The notes: generated from the sequence alone by a model not told the origin. Shown: positions 1-8,218, counted from the stretch's first letter. The stretch is DNA of 12,494 bases from an uncultured Bacilli bacterium (GCA_949746915.1 CATKEA010000273.1:1-12494); one strand, 5' to 3'. Numbers and translations: made by a program.

Positions 1-157
1 AAAAGATATTTCTTAAATACATATTTTTACTTACTTAATAATAAATATATCAAAACTTAATAATAATTTCTAATTTATAACTTAAAGAGAACTATCTCTA
101 GCCCTCTTTATATTTATCTCTAAACATTTATATTAATACCAACATTAAAACTATTCT
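1..157. other. AT-rich region downstream of parC, no gene seen
   Basis: Very AT-rich stretch after the parC stop codon, without an open reading frame of useful length on either strand. It holds one inverted repeat, a 7-bp stem TAAAGAG/CTCTTTA at 83-89 and 104-110 with a 14-nt loop. On the minus strand no T-run follows it, so it is not a convincing rho-independent terminator. The end of the topoisomerase IV transcript is therefore not clear within the window and may lie to the left of it. Confidence 0.5.
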
Positions 158-2791
158 TTAAAAATCAAGAAAGTCATCAATAGTCATCAATCGATCATCT
201 ATCTCTTTCAACGAAACTTTTTCTTTAGGTATCGTTTTTACCTTTTCTTCCTTCTTTTCTTTTTCAACACTCTTAATAGCTTCTTCAATTGGAATAGTAT
301 CAATATCAACTATCGTTTTTTCCAAAATTTCTTTTTCTGTAGGTTCATCAAACATCAAAAGTTCGCTTTTTTTAGTAAGATCTATTATCTTGAAGACATC
401 CTTTATATTTTCTTTAACAAATAAAGATCCAGTTGAATATCTATCCAAAATAGGAATCTCACTAATTTTAATAGTTTTTATTCCATCAGTCTTAATACCT
501 ATTAAACATCTATTCTCAAAAACACAAGCTTTAAATGTTCTATAAGGTGCTGTCTTAACTTCTCTAAGTAATAAAAGCCCACGTCTTGCTCTTGAAGTTT
601 TATCAAACTCACTAAGTTTTACTCTTTTAGCTGTCTTTCTATCAGTAAAAACTGTCAAGTACTCATCTTTCAAAGCATCAAAATTAGAAACACTAACTAC
701 CTTATCACCAGCATTAAGTTTTATAGCTTTAACACCACTTGTCTTAAGACCAACAATTGGTATATCAGCAAGTTCAAACCATAAACCATAATTCATATGA
801 GTAGCAATAAATATATCATTAAACTGATCCATACAAGCCATAATAACCTTATCACTATCTTTTAGTTTCATACAAGTAATAGCTTTAGAATAACGACTAA
901 CTTCAAATTCTTTCAATACAGTACGTTTAATCATACCATCTCTTGTTGCAATCACAATATTTATTGGTATATTAAAATCACTAACAGGAATAACACTAAT
1001 TATTTCCTCATTTTCCTCTAATTTTACAATATTACTAATATGTTTACCAAGTTCTTTCCATTTCAAATCAGGTATTGTATGAACTGGAACATATAAATAA
1101 TTACCTAAACTAGTAAATAACAAAATTGTATTAGACGTATTTATTTCAAATAAACCAAGAACATAATCGCCATCTTTCAAAATAGCTTCATCCGTAGAAG
1201 CCTGATAACTTCTAATACTAGTTCTTTTTACATAGCCATCTTTAGTAACCATTACAATAACATCTTCCTTAGGTATCATAACAGTTGTATCAATCTTAAT
1301 CTCAGTTATCTCATCTTTTATATCAGTAAGTCTTGGAGTTTGATATTCTTTTCTAACACTACGTAACTCATCTTTCATAACATTACGAAGCACATCTTCA
1401 TCATCTAATATCAATTGTAATTTTGAAACAAGTTCATTAAGATTTCTTAACTCTTCCTCAAGTAAAGTTACATCTGTATTGGTTAACTTATATAATTGTA
1501 ATGTAACAATTGCTTCTGCTTGCAATTCAGTAAATTGAAATTCATTAACCAAATTAACTTTAGCATCACTCTTATTTTTACTAGCGCGAATTACTCTAAT
1601 GACTTCATCTAAAATAGAAAGACATTTAATAAGACCCTCAACTATATGAAGTCGAGCTTTTGCTGTTAATAAATCAAAATTAGTACGTTTAGTAATAACT
1701 TCTTTTTGAAATTTAATATATGCATCTAAAATATCTAAAAGTCCAAGCTGTCTTGGTCTGCGATTATCAATTGCTATCATATTAAAATTATATGTTACTT
1801 GTAAATCTGTATTTTTAAGTAAATAATTTAATACTAATTCACGATTACAATCAGGCTTCAAATCAATTGCAATTCTAAGACCATCTTTATCTGATTCATC
1901 CCTAACTTCAATAATACCCTCAATCTTTTTATCTATTCTAATTTCATCTATTTTACGAACTAATTGTGCCTTATTAACTTCAAAAGGTATCTCTGTAACA
2001 ATTAATGCCAAATCTTTTTTATTTTCAACAAAAGAACATCTCGATTTAATTATAATTCGCCCACGACCATTTTCATAAGCACTTCTAATACCATCAATTC
2101 CTTCAACTATAGCTCCAGTTGGAAAGTCAGGTCCTTTTACAATATCCATTATTGTTTCTAATCGACAATTAGGAGAATCAATTCTTTTAATAGTTGCATC
2201 TATTATTTCTCCTAAATTGTGTGGTGGAATATTAGTCGCATACCCCGCTGAAATACCAGTAGAACCATTAACAATTAAATTAGGATACCTTGCTGGTAAA
2301 ACCGTTGGTTCTGGTAATGTATCATCAAAGTTCGGCGCCCAAGCAATCGTATCTTTATCAATATCTCTAAGTAATTCATTACTAATCTTTGAAAGACGAG
2401 CCTCAGTATAACGCATAGCTGCTGGACTATCTCCATCCATAGAACCATTATTACCATGCATATCTATATAAACAGTATTCTGTTTCCACCACTGACTCAT
2501 ACGAACCATCGCATCATAAATAGAAGAATCCCCATGTGGATGATATTTACCCATAATATCTCCAACACTTCTAGCACTCTTAACATATGGTTTATCATAA
2601 GTATGTTTTTCACGATACATTGAATATAATATTCTTCTTTGAACTGGTTTAAGACCATCTCTAACATCTGGAATTGCTCGATCCTGTATAATATATTTTG
2701 AATATCGCCCAAAACGTTCTCCCATTATTTCTTCTAAGGAGAAATCAATTATTTTTTCAATCACTTCTTGAGTTGTCACATTCTTTTTCAT
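158..2791 (-). CDS. parC: DNA topoisomerase IV subunit A (ParC)
   Basis: Cleavage/religation subunit of topoisomerase IV, which pairs with ParE to decatenate daughter chromosomes using ATP. The 877-residue protein has the GyrA/ParC breakage-reunion domain (about 30-490) with catalytic Tyr128 in AAMRYTEA, preceded by HPHGDSSIYD (84-93). A coiled-coil/tower stretch lies around 360-480 and a beta-pinwheel C-terminal domain at about 500-810. ParC is favoured over GyrA because the GyrA box is degenerate (SRARRGLLLL, 733-742), the pattern I know from Firmicutes ParC, and because parE lies in the same operon. The positions matching the quinolone-resistance hot spots carry Ser89 and Asp93, the residues usual in sensitive proteins. 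The start is preceded by AAGGAG with 10-nt spacing, and the gene follows the 180-residue ORF after 17 bp. The last ~60 residues are a Lys/Glu-rich linker and an acidic end, IDDFLDF. Stop codon TAA. Confidence 0.96.
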   Translation of the reverse strand: MKKNVTTQEVIEKIIDFSLEEIMGERFGRYSKYIIQDRAIPDVRDGLKPVQRRILYSMYREKHTYDKPYVKSARSVGDIMGKYHPHGDSSIYDAMVRMSQWWKQNTVYIDMHGNNGSMDGDSPAAMRYTEARLSKISNELLRDIDKDTIAWAPNFDDTLPEPTVLPARYPNLIVNGSTGISAGYATNIPPHNLGEIIDATIKRIDSPNCRLETIMDIVKGPDFPTGAIVEGIDGIRSAYENGRGRIIIKSRCSFVENKKDLALIVTEIPFEVNKAQLVRKIDEIRIDKKIEGIIEVRDESDKDGLRIAIDLKPDCNRELVLNYLLKNTDLQVTYNFNMIAIDNRRPRQLGLLDILDAYIKFQKEVITKRTNFDLLTAKARLHIVEGLIKCLSILDEVIRVIRASKNKSDAKVNLVNEFQFTELQAEAIVTLQLYKLTNTDVTLLEEELRNLNELVSKLQLILDDEDVLRNVMKDELRSVRKEYQTPRLTDIKDEITEIKIDTTVMIPKEDVIVMVTKDGYVKRTSIRSYQASTDEAILKDGDYVLGLFEINTSNTILLFTSLGNYLYVPVHTIPDLKWKELGKHISNIVKLEENEEIISVIPVSDFNIPINIVIATRDGMIKRTVLKEFEVSRYSKAITCMKLKDSDKVIMACMDQFNDIFIATHMNYGLWFELADIPIVGLKTSGVKAIKLNAGDKVVSVSNFDALKDEYLTVFTDRKTAKRVKLSEFDKTSRARRGLLLLREVKTAPYRTFKACVFENRCLIGIKTDGIKTIKISEIPILDRYSTGSLFVKENIKDVFKIIDLTKKSELLMFDEPTEKEILEKTIVDIDTIPIEEAIKSVEKEKKEEKVKTIPKEKVSLKEIDDRLMTIDDFLDF

Positions 2792-2808
2792 AAAATATCA
2801 TCTCCTTA

Positions 2809-3351
2809 TTAATTGGCAATACTACTAATATAATAACTATCTATATTTCTACCAATTTCTTTATCACATTCATCTATAAGAACACTACAGGCAACTTTAT
2901 ACAATTTAATTGTTTCTCTAATTGATAAAAAAGCTCTTTTATTTTCCTCTTCCAATTTCTCAATTATCTTATATGTATAATGCAAATTAAATGCCTTAAT
3001 ATATGTAGAATCCTTAATTAACTCATCTAATTTTTTATCTAAATAAACAATATCTCTAATTTCTTTTAAATGAATATGTTTATCATTATCTTTTTTTATT
3101 ATTCTATCTACACAATCAAGTTTAGTAAAAGAATCTCCATAAACTTCTCTAGCCTGTTCTATATATGCCACTTTAATCTTCTTTATAAATTTTGGAAAAA
3201 GAAGCATTATCTGATCTATACTTGGCTTAAATAAGATATTTTCAATATCAGAAAGTTTCATTTTATCATTTTCTAACATATAGAAAATAGTAGCTCCATA
3301 TTCATTTATCTCCCTTAGCAAATTATATGTATCTTCATTATTTAATGCCAT
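2809..3351 (-). CDS. Hypothetical protein encoded between parE and parC
   Basis: I do not recognise the family of this 180-residue protein. It is rich in Lys, Glu, Asp and Ile and reads as mostly alpha-helical, for example residues 44-70, 95-112 and 120-165. It has no signal peptide or membrane segment, so it is probably cytoplasmic. It has three cysteines (80, 155, 162), but their spacing is not that of a metal site, and I see no nucleotide-binding or DNA-binding motif. It starts 15 bp after the parE stop and ends 17 bp before the parC start, so all three genes are almost certainly co-transcribed. The ribosome binding site is weak (AGTAGGT, about 6 nt before ATG), which could keep its level below ParE and ParC. 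Its position suggests a link to topoisomerase IV or chromosome segregation, but that is inference from context alone. The ORF itself is convincing: full length, tightly packed, same strand and composition as its neighbours. Confidence 0.85.
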   Translation of the reverse strand: MALNNEDTYNLLREINEYGATIFYMLENDKMKLSDIENILFKPSIDQIMLLFPKFIKKIKVAYIEQAREVYGDSFTKLDCVDRIIKKDNDKHIHLKEIRDIVYLDKKLDELIKDSTYIKAFNLHYTYKIIEKLEEENKRAFLSIRETIKLYKVACSVLIDECDKEIGRNIDSYYISSIAN

Positions 3352-3366
3352 ATTACTACCTACTTT

Positions 3367-5271
3367 CTATCCTATTTTATAATCATCCTCAAGTGAAAAT
3401 TCTACATTTTCTTCAATCCATTCTTTACGTGGCTCAACACTATCCCCCATAAGTACACTTACTCTTTTTTCAGCAAGTAAAGCATCTTCTATATTAACTC
3501 TAATTAAACTTCTAGTACCTGGATTCATAGTAGTTTCTGCTAATTGATCAGCATTCATTTCACCAAGTCCTTTATATCTTTGAATATCACATTTCTTACC
3601 TTTAGACAACTCTTTCATTTCTTCTACAGTATAAGCATATAATTTTTCCTTACCACTTTTAATTAAGAAAAGTGGTGGTAATGCTATATAAAGACGTCCT
3701 GCTTCAATAAGTGGTCGCATATAACGATAAAAAAAAGTTAATAAAAGACATTGAATATGTGCCCCATCATCATCAGCATCAGTCATTATTATTACTTTTG
3801 AATACTCTGCATCATTAATATCAAAATTAGAACCAACTCCAGCACCAATGGTATATATCATTGTATTTATTTCTTCATTCTTTAAAATATCTTCCATTCT
3901 TGCTTTCTCTGTATTTATTACTTTACCTCTAAGTGGAAGTATCGCTTGAAAACGACGATCTCTTCCTTGTTTTGCAGAACCACCTGCAGAATCTCCTTCT
4001 ACCAAAAACAATTCTTTATGTGTTTTATCCTTAGATTGTGCTGGTGTAAGCTTACCAGATAATGCACGTTCCTTAGGATTTTTTGTTTTTCCTTTACGTG
4101 CCTCTTCTCTAGCTTTACGAGCAGCTTCACGAGCCATCTTACTTTTTAATGATTTATCAATAATATCAGTTGCAATTTTCTTATTTTCTTCTAAGAAAAA
4201 TTGTAATTTTTCACCTACTACTGTTTCAACTGCTGTTCTAGCTTGTGGCGTACCAAGTTTTCCTTTAGTTTGTCCTTCAAATTGAAGTAACGCCTCAGGT
4301 ATCTTTAAAGAAATAATTGCTGTTAACCCCTCACGCACATCGCTACCTTCAAACGCTTTTTCTTTTCCCTTAATATAACCATTATTTTTAGCATAGTCAT
4401 TGAAAGCTCGAGTTAAAGCAGTTTTAAATCCAACTTCATGACTACCACCATCACTTGTTTTTACATTATTTACAAACGATATAATATTTTCATTATAAGT
4501 ATCAGTATACTGCATAGCAATATCAACTTCTATTTTATCTTTAATACCTTCAAATGCCAAAATACTATGAAGAGTATTTTTCCCCTCATTTAAATATTCT
4601 ACAAATTGCGAAAGACCTTTTTCATAATAAAATTTATCGCTTCGATTATCTTCCTCATCCACTACTTCAATAGTTAATCCTTTAAGTAAAAATGCTGACT
4701 CTTGCATTCTTTCGCAAATTGTTGTATATGAAAAATTAGTTGTTGAAAAAATTTCATCATCTGGCAAAAATCTAACTGTTGTTCCTGTTTTAGCTGTAGT
4801 ACCAATTTGTTTTAATGGAACTGCAACTTTACCACCATCTTCAAAGCGAATATACCATTCAGCTTTATCGTTCTTGATTGTAACTTCCATCCATTTACTA
4901 AGGGCATTAACAACACTTCCACCTACACCATGAAGCCCTCCAGACACTTTATATCCAGACTCTTCAAACTTACCACCAGCATGTAGAACAGTATATATAA
5001 CCTCAGGAGCTGACTTACCAGATTCATGAGTTCCAGTTGGAACTCCACGCCCATGATCTTCAACACTAATTGATTTATCTTTATGAATTGTTATTTTTAT
5101 ATAATCTCCAAAACCATTGATAGCTTCATCTATAGCATTATCAACAATCTCCCAAACAAGATGATGTAATCCTCTTTTATCTGTTGATCCAATATACATA
5201 CCTGGTCTTTTTCTAACTGCCTCAAGACCTTCTAGTATCTTAATTGAATTCGCATCATATTTTACTGCCAT
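3367..5271 (-). CDS. parE: DNA topoisomerase IV subunit B (ParE)
   Basis: ATPase subunit of topoisomerase IV. With the start chosen here the protein has 634 residues, normal for ParE. The N-terminal GHKL ATPase domain shows EIVDNAIDE (catalytic Glu41, Asn45), VEDHGRGVP (Asp72) and the glycine lid GGLHGVGGSVVNALS. A transducer domain follows, then the TOPRIM domain with EGDSAGG (from Glu425) and the metal-binding acidic DADDDG (from Asp498). PLRGKVINTEKA and the ending VEPRKEWIEENVEF are ParE-like rather than GyrB-like. The longest reading starts at 5280 (MIRMAVKYD), but that ATG directly abuts the AGGAG at 5281-5285. The next ATG, at 5271, has ideal 9-nt spacing and gives the typical N-terminus MAVKYDANSIK. 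First gene of the operon parE-orf-parC; stop codon TAG. The lid reads GVGGS where I expect GVGAS, a mild change. Confidence 0.96.
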   Translation of the reverse strand: MAVKYDANSIKILEGLEAVRKRPGMYIGSTDKRGLHHLVWEIVDNAIDEAINGFGDYIKITIHKDKSISVEDHGRGVPTGTHESGKSAPEVIYTVLHAGGKFEESGYKVSGGLHGVGGSVVNALSKWMEVTIKNDKAEWYIRFEDGGKVAVPLKQIGTTAKTGTTVRFLPDDEIFSTTNFSYTTICERMQESAFLLKGLTIEVVDEEDNRSDKFYYEKGLSQFVEYLNEGKNTLHSILAFEGIKDKIEVDIAMQYTDTYNENIISFVNNVKTSDGGSHEVGFKTALTRAFNDYAKNNGYIKGKEKAFEGSDVREGLTAIISLKIPEALLQFEGQTKGKLGTPQARTAVETVVGEKLQFFLEENKKIATDIIDKSLKSKMAREAARKAREEARKGKTKNPKERALSGKLTPAQSKDKTHKELFLVEGDSAGGSAKQGRDRRFQAILPLRGKVINTEKARMEDILKNEEINTMIYTIGAGVGSNFDINDAEYSKVIIMTDADDDGAHIQCLLLTFFYRYMRPLIEAGRLYIALPPLFLIKSGKEKLYAYTVEEMKELSKGKKCDIQRYKGLGEMNADQLAETTMNPGTRSLIRVNIEDALLAEKRVSVLMGDSVEPRKEWIEENVEFSLEDDYKIG

Positions 5272-5280
5272 TCTAATCAT

Positions 5281-5285
5281 CTCCT
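5281..5285 (-). promoter_or_regulatory. Ribosome binding site of parE that decides its start
   Basis: AGGAG on the minus strand. It lies immediately next to the ATG at 5280 (0-nt gap), too close for initiation, and 9 nt before the ATG at 5271. The second ATG is therefore the likely start. Confidence 0.75.
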
Positions 5286-5290
5286 AGTTC

Positions 5291-5331
5291 ATTATAACAG
5301 ATATTATAACTAAAAAAAAGAAGAGTGACAA
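5291..5331 (-). promoter_or_regulatory. Sigma-A-type promoter of parE-orf-parC
   Basis: On the minus strand, -35 TTGTCA (5326-5331; five of six to consensus) and -10 TATAAT (5303-5308; perfect) are separated by exactly 17 bp. A second perfect TATAAT follows at 5291-5296, as part of an 8-bp direct repeat GTTATAAT with 12-bp period. It has no good -35 of its own, only a T-run. Initiation from the first box would fall near 5296 and leave a leader of only about 25 nt before the parE start. Confidence 0.7.
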
Positions 5332-5504
5332 TATTTTTACATCTTTTTTATTATAAGTTAAAACCATTTTTATTATTTATCATTTTATCAATCATCTTTT
5401 CACACCAATATTTTTTAAATATTTAGTATCACTCTACTATTCAATTAATAATAATCTTTAAAATTTCTTAATAACCATTCTAATAAATCCTAAAAATTTA
5501 TTTA
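5332..5504. other. Non-coding AT-rich spacer between the LRR gene terminator and the parE promoter
   Basis: No convincing gene. It holds an all-AT inverted repeat, AATATTT-TTT-AAATATT, at about 5408-5424. It also has a short AGTA/TACT hairpin just beyond, whose 9-bp word TAGTATCAC (5424-5432) recurs inside the terminator at 5518-5526. The only minus-strand reading I found (14 codons from an ATG near 5400) has a poor ribosome binding site and is not called. Confidence 0.5.
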
Positions 5505-5539
5505 CAAAAATAGAAAGTAGTATCACAAACACTACTTCC
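5505..5539 (-). terminator. Rho-independent terminator after the LRR protein gene
   Basis: On the minus strand, a 9-bp stem (GGAAGTAGT/ACTACTTTC, with one G-U pair; arms 5531-5539 and 5513-5521) with a 9-nt loop is followed by TATTTTTG. It begins about 40 bp after the LRR gene stop codon and separates that unit from the topoisomerase IV operon. Confidence 0.75.
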
Positions 5540-5576
5540 TACTCAATTCCAATTTATAATAACAATTAAATTTTTA

Positions 5577-6632
5577 CTAACTATTTGGTAATTGATGATT
5601 TTTTATTATATCAGTAACTTTTGTATAGCCAAAAACATTTTTTCCAATATAAGTCAATTTCCCATCGTATTTAAAATCAGTTAGTGTAACACACAAATTA
5701 AATGCATCAGTTCCAATACGAATAACAGAATCTGCCATAATTACTTTTTCTAATTGCTTATTCATCTGAAAAGCACCAATGTCTATCATTTCAACCCCAT
5801 CTTCTATCACCAAAGATTTAATTGAAGAAGAATTAAAAGCATTATTACATATATACATAAATTGTTTTCCAATTACTAAATCCGAAAAACCAGCAGTTTC
5901 GTAAAATGTCCAAGCTTGTATATAATTTATCTGATCTGGAAACTCAAAAGAATTAATTTTCTTATTAGCTCTAAATAATGACTCACCATAATATATTAAT
6001 CCTTTAGGCATTACTATCTTTCCTTCTATTTCACTATTAATAGATGATAAATTACTACAATAAGAAAATGCATTATCACCAATATAAATTATAGAATCTG
6101 GCAAAGAAATTTTTTTAAGATTATCCAATCCATAAAAAGCACCACTATTAATATATTTTACACCATCAGGAACTGTCACAGAAGTTATATTTTTCCAGTA
6201 ATGTTCTCCACCTATTGATGTGTAAAACAATGTAGTTTTATTATCTACCAGATTTTTTCCTATTGATATAACCTTATGACCATCCAGTTCACTAGGTAAT
6301 ATAACATCCCCAGTAAAATTACCATTAGCATAAATATTAATTGCATTTCCCTCAGAGTCCAAATTATAATACCAAACATCTTCTCCGATTTGATAGCTAT
6401 GCATATCTCCAACTGTTTCAGGATATGGTATTTCATTTATAGTAACTTCTATCGGACTTCCGATTTCTTTTGTACCATCATATACCTTATTTGTATTACT
6501 ACCACTGTTATCACCATTTGAAACACTAGAATCACTAGATTTATTTACAATCATTAATATTCCACCAGAACATAAACAAATTATTGCCATAACAACTATA
6601 ACAATCAATACACTTTTAGTTTTACTATTCAT
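5577..6632 (-). CDS. Membrane-anchored BspA-type leucine-rich repeat protein
   Basis: Surface protein of 351 residues from the start chosen here. A short basic N-terminus (NSKTKS) precedes one hydrophobic segment (about 8-29). That segment has no signal-peptidase site or good lipobox that I can see, so it is probably an uncleaved anchor with the rest outside the cell. A Ser/Asn/Gly-rich linker (about 31-52) follows. From about residue 90 comes the typical lead-in of BspA-like proteins (WYYNLDSEGN, GNFTGDVILPSELDGHKVISIG), then LRR_5 repeats of the type LPDSIIYIGDNAFSYCSNL to the C-terminus. Such proteins often mediate adhesion, but the ligand cannot be told. The longest reading starts at TTG 6641, one base after the Shine-Dalgarno; ATG 6632 is 10 nt after it and is preferred. 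It lies 47 bp after the phosphomannomutase stop, with no clear terminator between, so the two may be co-transcribed. Stop codon TAG. Confidence 0.88.
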   Translation of the reverse strand: MNSKTKSVLIVIVVMAIICLCSGGILMIVNKSSDSSVSNGDNSGSNTNKVYDGTKEIGSPIEVTINEIPYPETVGDMHSYQIGEDVWYYNLDSEGNAINIYANGNFTGDVILPSELDGHKVISIGKNLVDNKTTLFYTSIGGEHYWKNITSVTVPDGVKYINSGAFYGLDNLKKISLPDSIIYIGDNAFSYCSNLSSINSEIEGKIVMPKGLIYYGESLFRANKKINSFEFPDQINYIQAWTFYETAGFSDLVIGKQFMYICNNAFNSSSIKSLVIEDGVEMIDIGAFQMNKQLEKVIMADSVIRIGTDAFNLCVTLTDFKYDGKLTYIGKNVFGYTKVTDIIKNHQLPNS

Positions 6633-6642
6633 AAAAAACAAT

Positions 6643-6647
6643 CTCCC
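6643..6647 (-). promoter_or_regulatory. Ribosome binding site of the LRR gene that decides its start
   Basis: GGGAG on the minus strand. It is one base from the TTG at 6641 (too close) and 10 nt from the ATG at 6632 (acceptable), so it supports the ATG. Confidence 0.7.
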
Positions 6648-6679
6648 TATTCCTTTATAAAATTTGCAATTTCAAAAAA

Positions 6680-8053
6680 TTATCTATTATATTTTTCGAC
6701 TAATTCAGTAAATTCTTTTTCAATTTCTTGTAATCTACTATCAGTAGTTGCTTCAAATCTTGCTGTAATATTAGGTCCAGTATTACTACATCTAACTAAT
6801 GCCCATCCATCATCAAAGGTAATTCTAACACCATCTATATCATTTATTTGATAATTTTTACTAATAGCATACTCTTTAACCTTAGCAACAACTTCAAATT
6901 TTTTCTCATCCGTTGATGGAAATTTTAACTCTGGTGTTGAAACATAATGATTGATTCCATCTAACAATTCACTAAGTTTTTTATCTGTCTTACTAAGAAT
7001 TTCAATAAGCCTAAGTCCCGCATAAATTCCAGAATCAAAACCTGGAAATTTATCTCGAAAGAATACATGTCCTGAATATTCTCCACCAAAAATAAAATCA
7101 CCTTCTACACATCTTGCTTTTGTATATGAATTACCAGTTCTATAGCATTCTCCATAACCACCAAGTTTATTAATCTCATCAGTTAAAGATTTACTACATT
7201 TCACATCATATAAATATTTCTTATTTTGATACTTCTTTATTAAGTCTCTAATAATAATAATCATATATTTATCAGCTGGTATCATATTACCATTTTCATC
7301 AACTATTCCAACCCTATCACCATCACCATCAAAAGCAATACCAATATCAGCTTTAAAATTTTTTACGGCAAATTTTAAAACACGAAGATTTTCTTCAACA
7401 CATGGATCAGGATGATGATTTGGGAAATCTGGATCACTTTCACCATAAAGAACAATTGGAGTAAAACCAGCATAAGTAAATATTTCTGGTGCGAAAAGCG
7501 ACGTTGTTCCATTACCACAATCAATTATAACTTTCAACCGTTTTTCTCCCATATCAACACTATCTAAAAGTAATTGATAATAGTCTTCTGTAATATCCAT
7601 AAATGATATTATTCCATCACCATCTAAAAACTCTCCATTAAGCATAAAATTATAAAAATCTCTAATCATTTCACCACGAGCATTACCCTTTTCATTAAAA
7701 CTCATTTTAAAACCATTATCATCTTTTGGATTATGACTTGCAGTTACCATAATACCAGCAGGGATACCTGTTTTTATACATGCATAATAATACATTGGTG
7801 TTGTAACAAGTCCAATATTTAACACATGTGTACCTGTTGACTTTATTCCCTCTATAAGATTCTCTGTAAGTTCTGGTGATGAATGTCTGTTATCATGTCC
7901 AATAACACAATCAGTTTGGTTAAATCTTCTAATATAACTACCATAAGCTCTTCCAATCAAAAAAGCTACATCTTTATTTAAATCAGTCGGATAACCCCCT
8001 CTAATATCATACTCTCTAAAAATATTCTTATTTACACTCCTGGCATCAATCAT
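6680..8053 (-). CDS. Phosphomannomutase/phosphoglucomutase (AlgC-like phosphohexomutase)
   Basis: Cytosolic enzyme of the alpha-D-phosphohexomutase superfamily. It interconverts hexose 6- and 1-phosphates (mannose and/or glucose) through a phosphoserine and a bisphosphate intermediate, supplying sugar 1-phosphates for nucleotide sugars and cell-surface glycans. All four family landmarks are present in 457 residues, a usual length: the catalytic loop TASHNP (Ser106), the Mg-binding loop DGDGDR (242-247), the sugar-specificity loop GGEYSGH (323-329) and the phosphate-binding RCSNTGPNITARFEA (421-435). N-terminal FREYDIRG also fits. GEYSGH, rather than the more common GEMSGH, fits the dual-specificity PMM/PGM branch, but exact substrate preference cannot be read from sequence. 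The start has a strong GGAGGG 7 nt upstream and its own promoter at 8089-8116. The downstream LRR surface protein gene may be in the same transcript. Stop codon TAA. Confidence 0.93.
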   Translation of the reverse strand: MIDARSVNKNIFREYDIRGGYPTDLNKDVAFLIGRAYGSYIRRFNQTDCVIGHDNRHSSPELTENLIEGIKSTGTHVLNIGLVTTPMYYYACIKTGIPAGIMVTASHNPKDDNGFKMSFNEKGNARGEMIRDFYNFMLNGEFLDGDGIISFMDITEDYYQLLLDSVDMGEKRLKVIIDCGNGTTSLFAPEIFTYAGFTPIVLYGESDPDFPNHHPDPCVEENLRVLKFAVKNFKADIGIAFDGDGDRVGIVDENGNMIPADKYMIIIIRDLIKKYQNKKYLYDVKCSKSLTDEINKLGGYGECYRTGNSYTKARCVEGDFIFGGEYSGHVFFRDKFPGFDSGIYAGLRLIEILSKTDKKLSELLDGINHYVSTPELKFPSTDEKKFEVVAKVKEYAISKNYQINDIDGVRITFDDGWALVRCSNTGPNITARFEATTDSRLQEIEKEFTELVEKYNR

Positions 8054-8088
8054 TATTTAGCCCTCCACTATTCTAATACAATATATAA

Positions 8089-8116
8089 AGTATATCATAG
8101 TTTCCATTATTTGCAA
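8089..8116 (-). promoter_or_regulatory. Extended -10 promoter of the phosphomannomutase gene
   Basis: On the minus strand, -35 TTGCAA (8111-8116; four of six), a 16-bp spacer, and -10 TATACT (8089-8094; five of six) preceded by TGA, giving an extended -10. It lies about 35 bp before the start codon and beyond the terminator of the yneF unit, as expected for a separate transcript. Confidence 0.6.
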
Positions 8117-8173
8117 ACTATTCAAAATATATTTATCTAACACCAATATTAAAACCTATCTAATTTTATCTTA

Positions 8174-8204
8174 ATAAAAAGAAAAAATATGCTTTTGCAT
8201 ATTT
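8174..8204 (-). terminator. Rho-independent terminator of tkt-sirA-yneF
   Basis: On the minus strand, a perfect 8-bp stem AAATATGC/GCATATTT (arms 8197-8204 and 8185-8192) closes an AAAA tetraloop and is followed by TTTCTTTTT. It starts about 14 bp after the yneF stop codon. The stem is AT-rich, as is usual in a genome of this composition. Confidence 0.8.
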
Positions 8205-8218
8205 CAAAGTTTCCAACA

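Noticed and set aside
83..110. Inverted repeat TAAAGAG/CTCTTTA downstream of parC as a terminator
   Set aside because: The loop is 14 nt and no T-run follows on the minus strand, so it does not meet the usual form of a rho-independent terminator.
137..160. Similar words ACCAACATTAAAAC (near 138) and ACCAATATTAAAAC (near 8142) in two intergenic regions
   Set aside because: A single pair of ~14-bp AT-rich words with a mismatch, no symmetry and different positions relative to genes; not enough to call an operator or repeat family.
2217..2712. Short ORFs on both strands inside parC (2217-2411 plus; 2275-2457 and 2497-2712 minus)
   Set aside because: They lie wholly within the strongly conserved parC coding sequence in other frames, lack ribosome binding sites and encode no recognisable protein.
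158..5271. Possibility that these topoisomerase genes are gyrA/gyrB
   Set aside because: The GyrA box is degenerate, and the B-subunit wording (PLRGKVINTEKA and the VEPRKEWIEENVEF ending) follows ParE.
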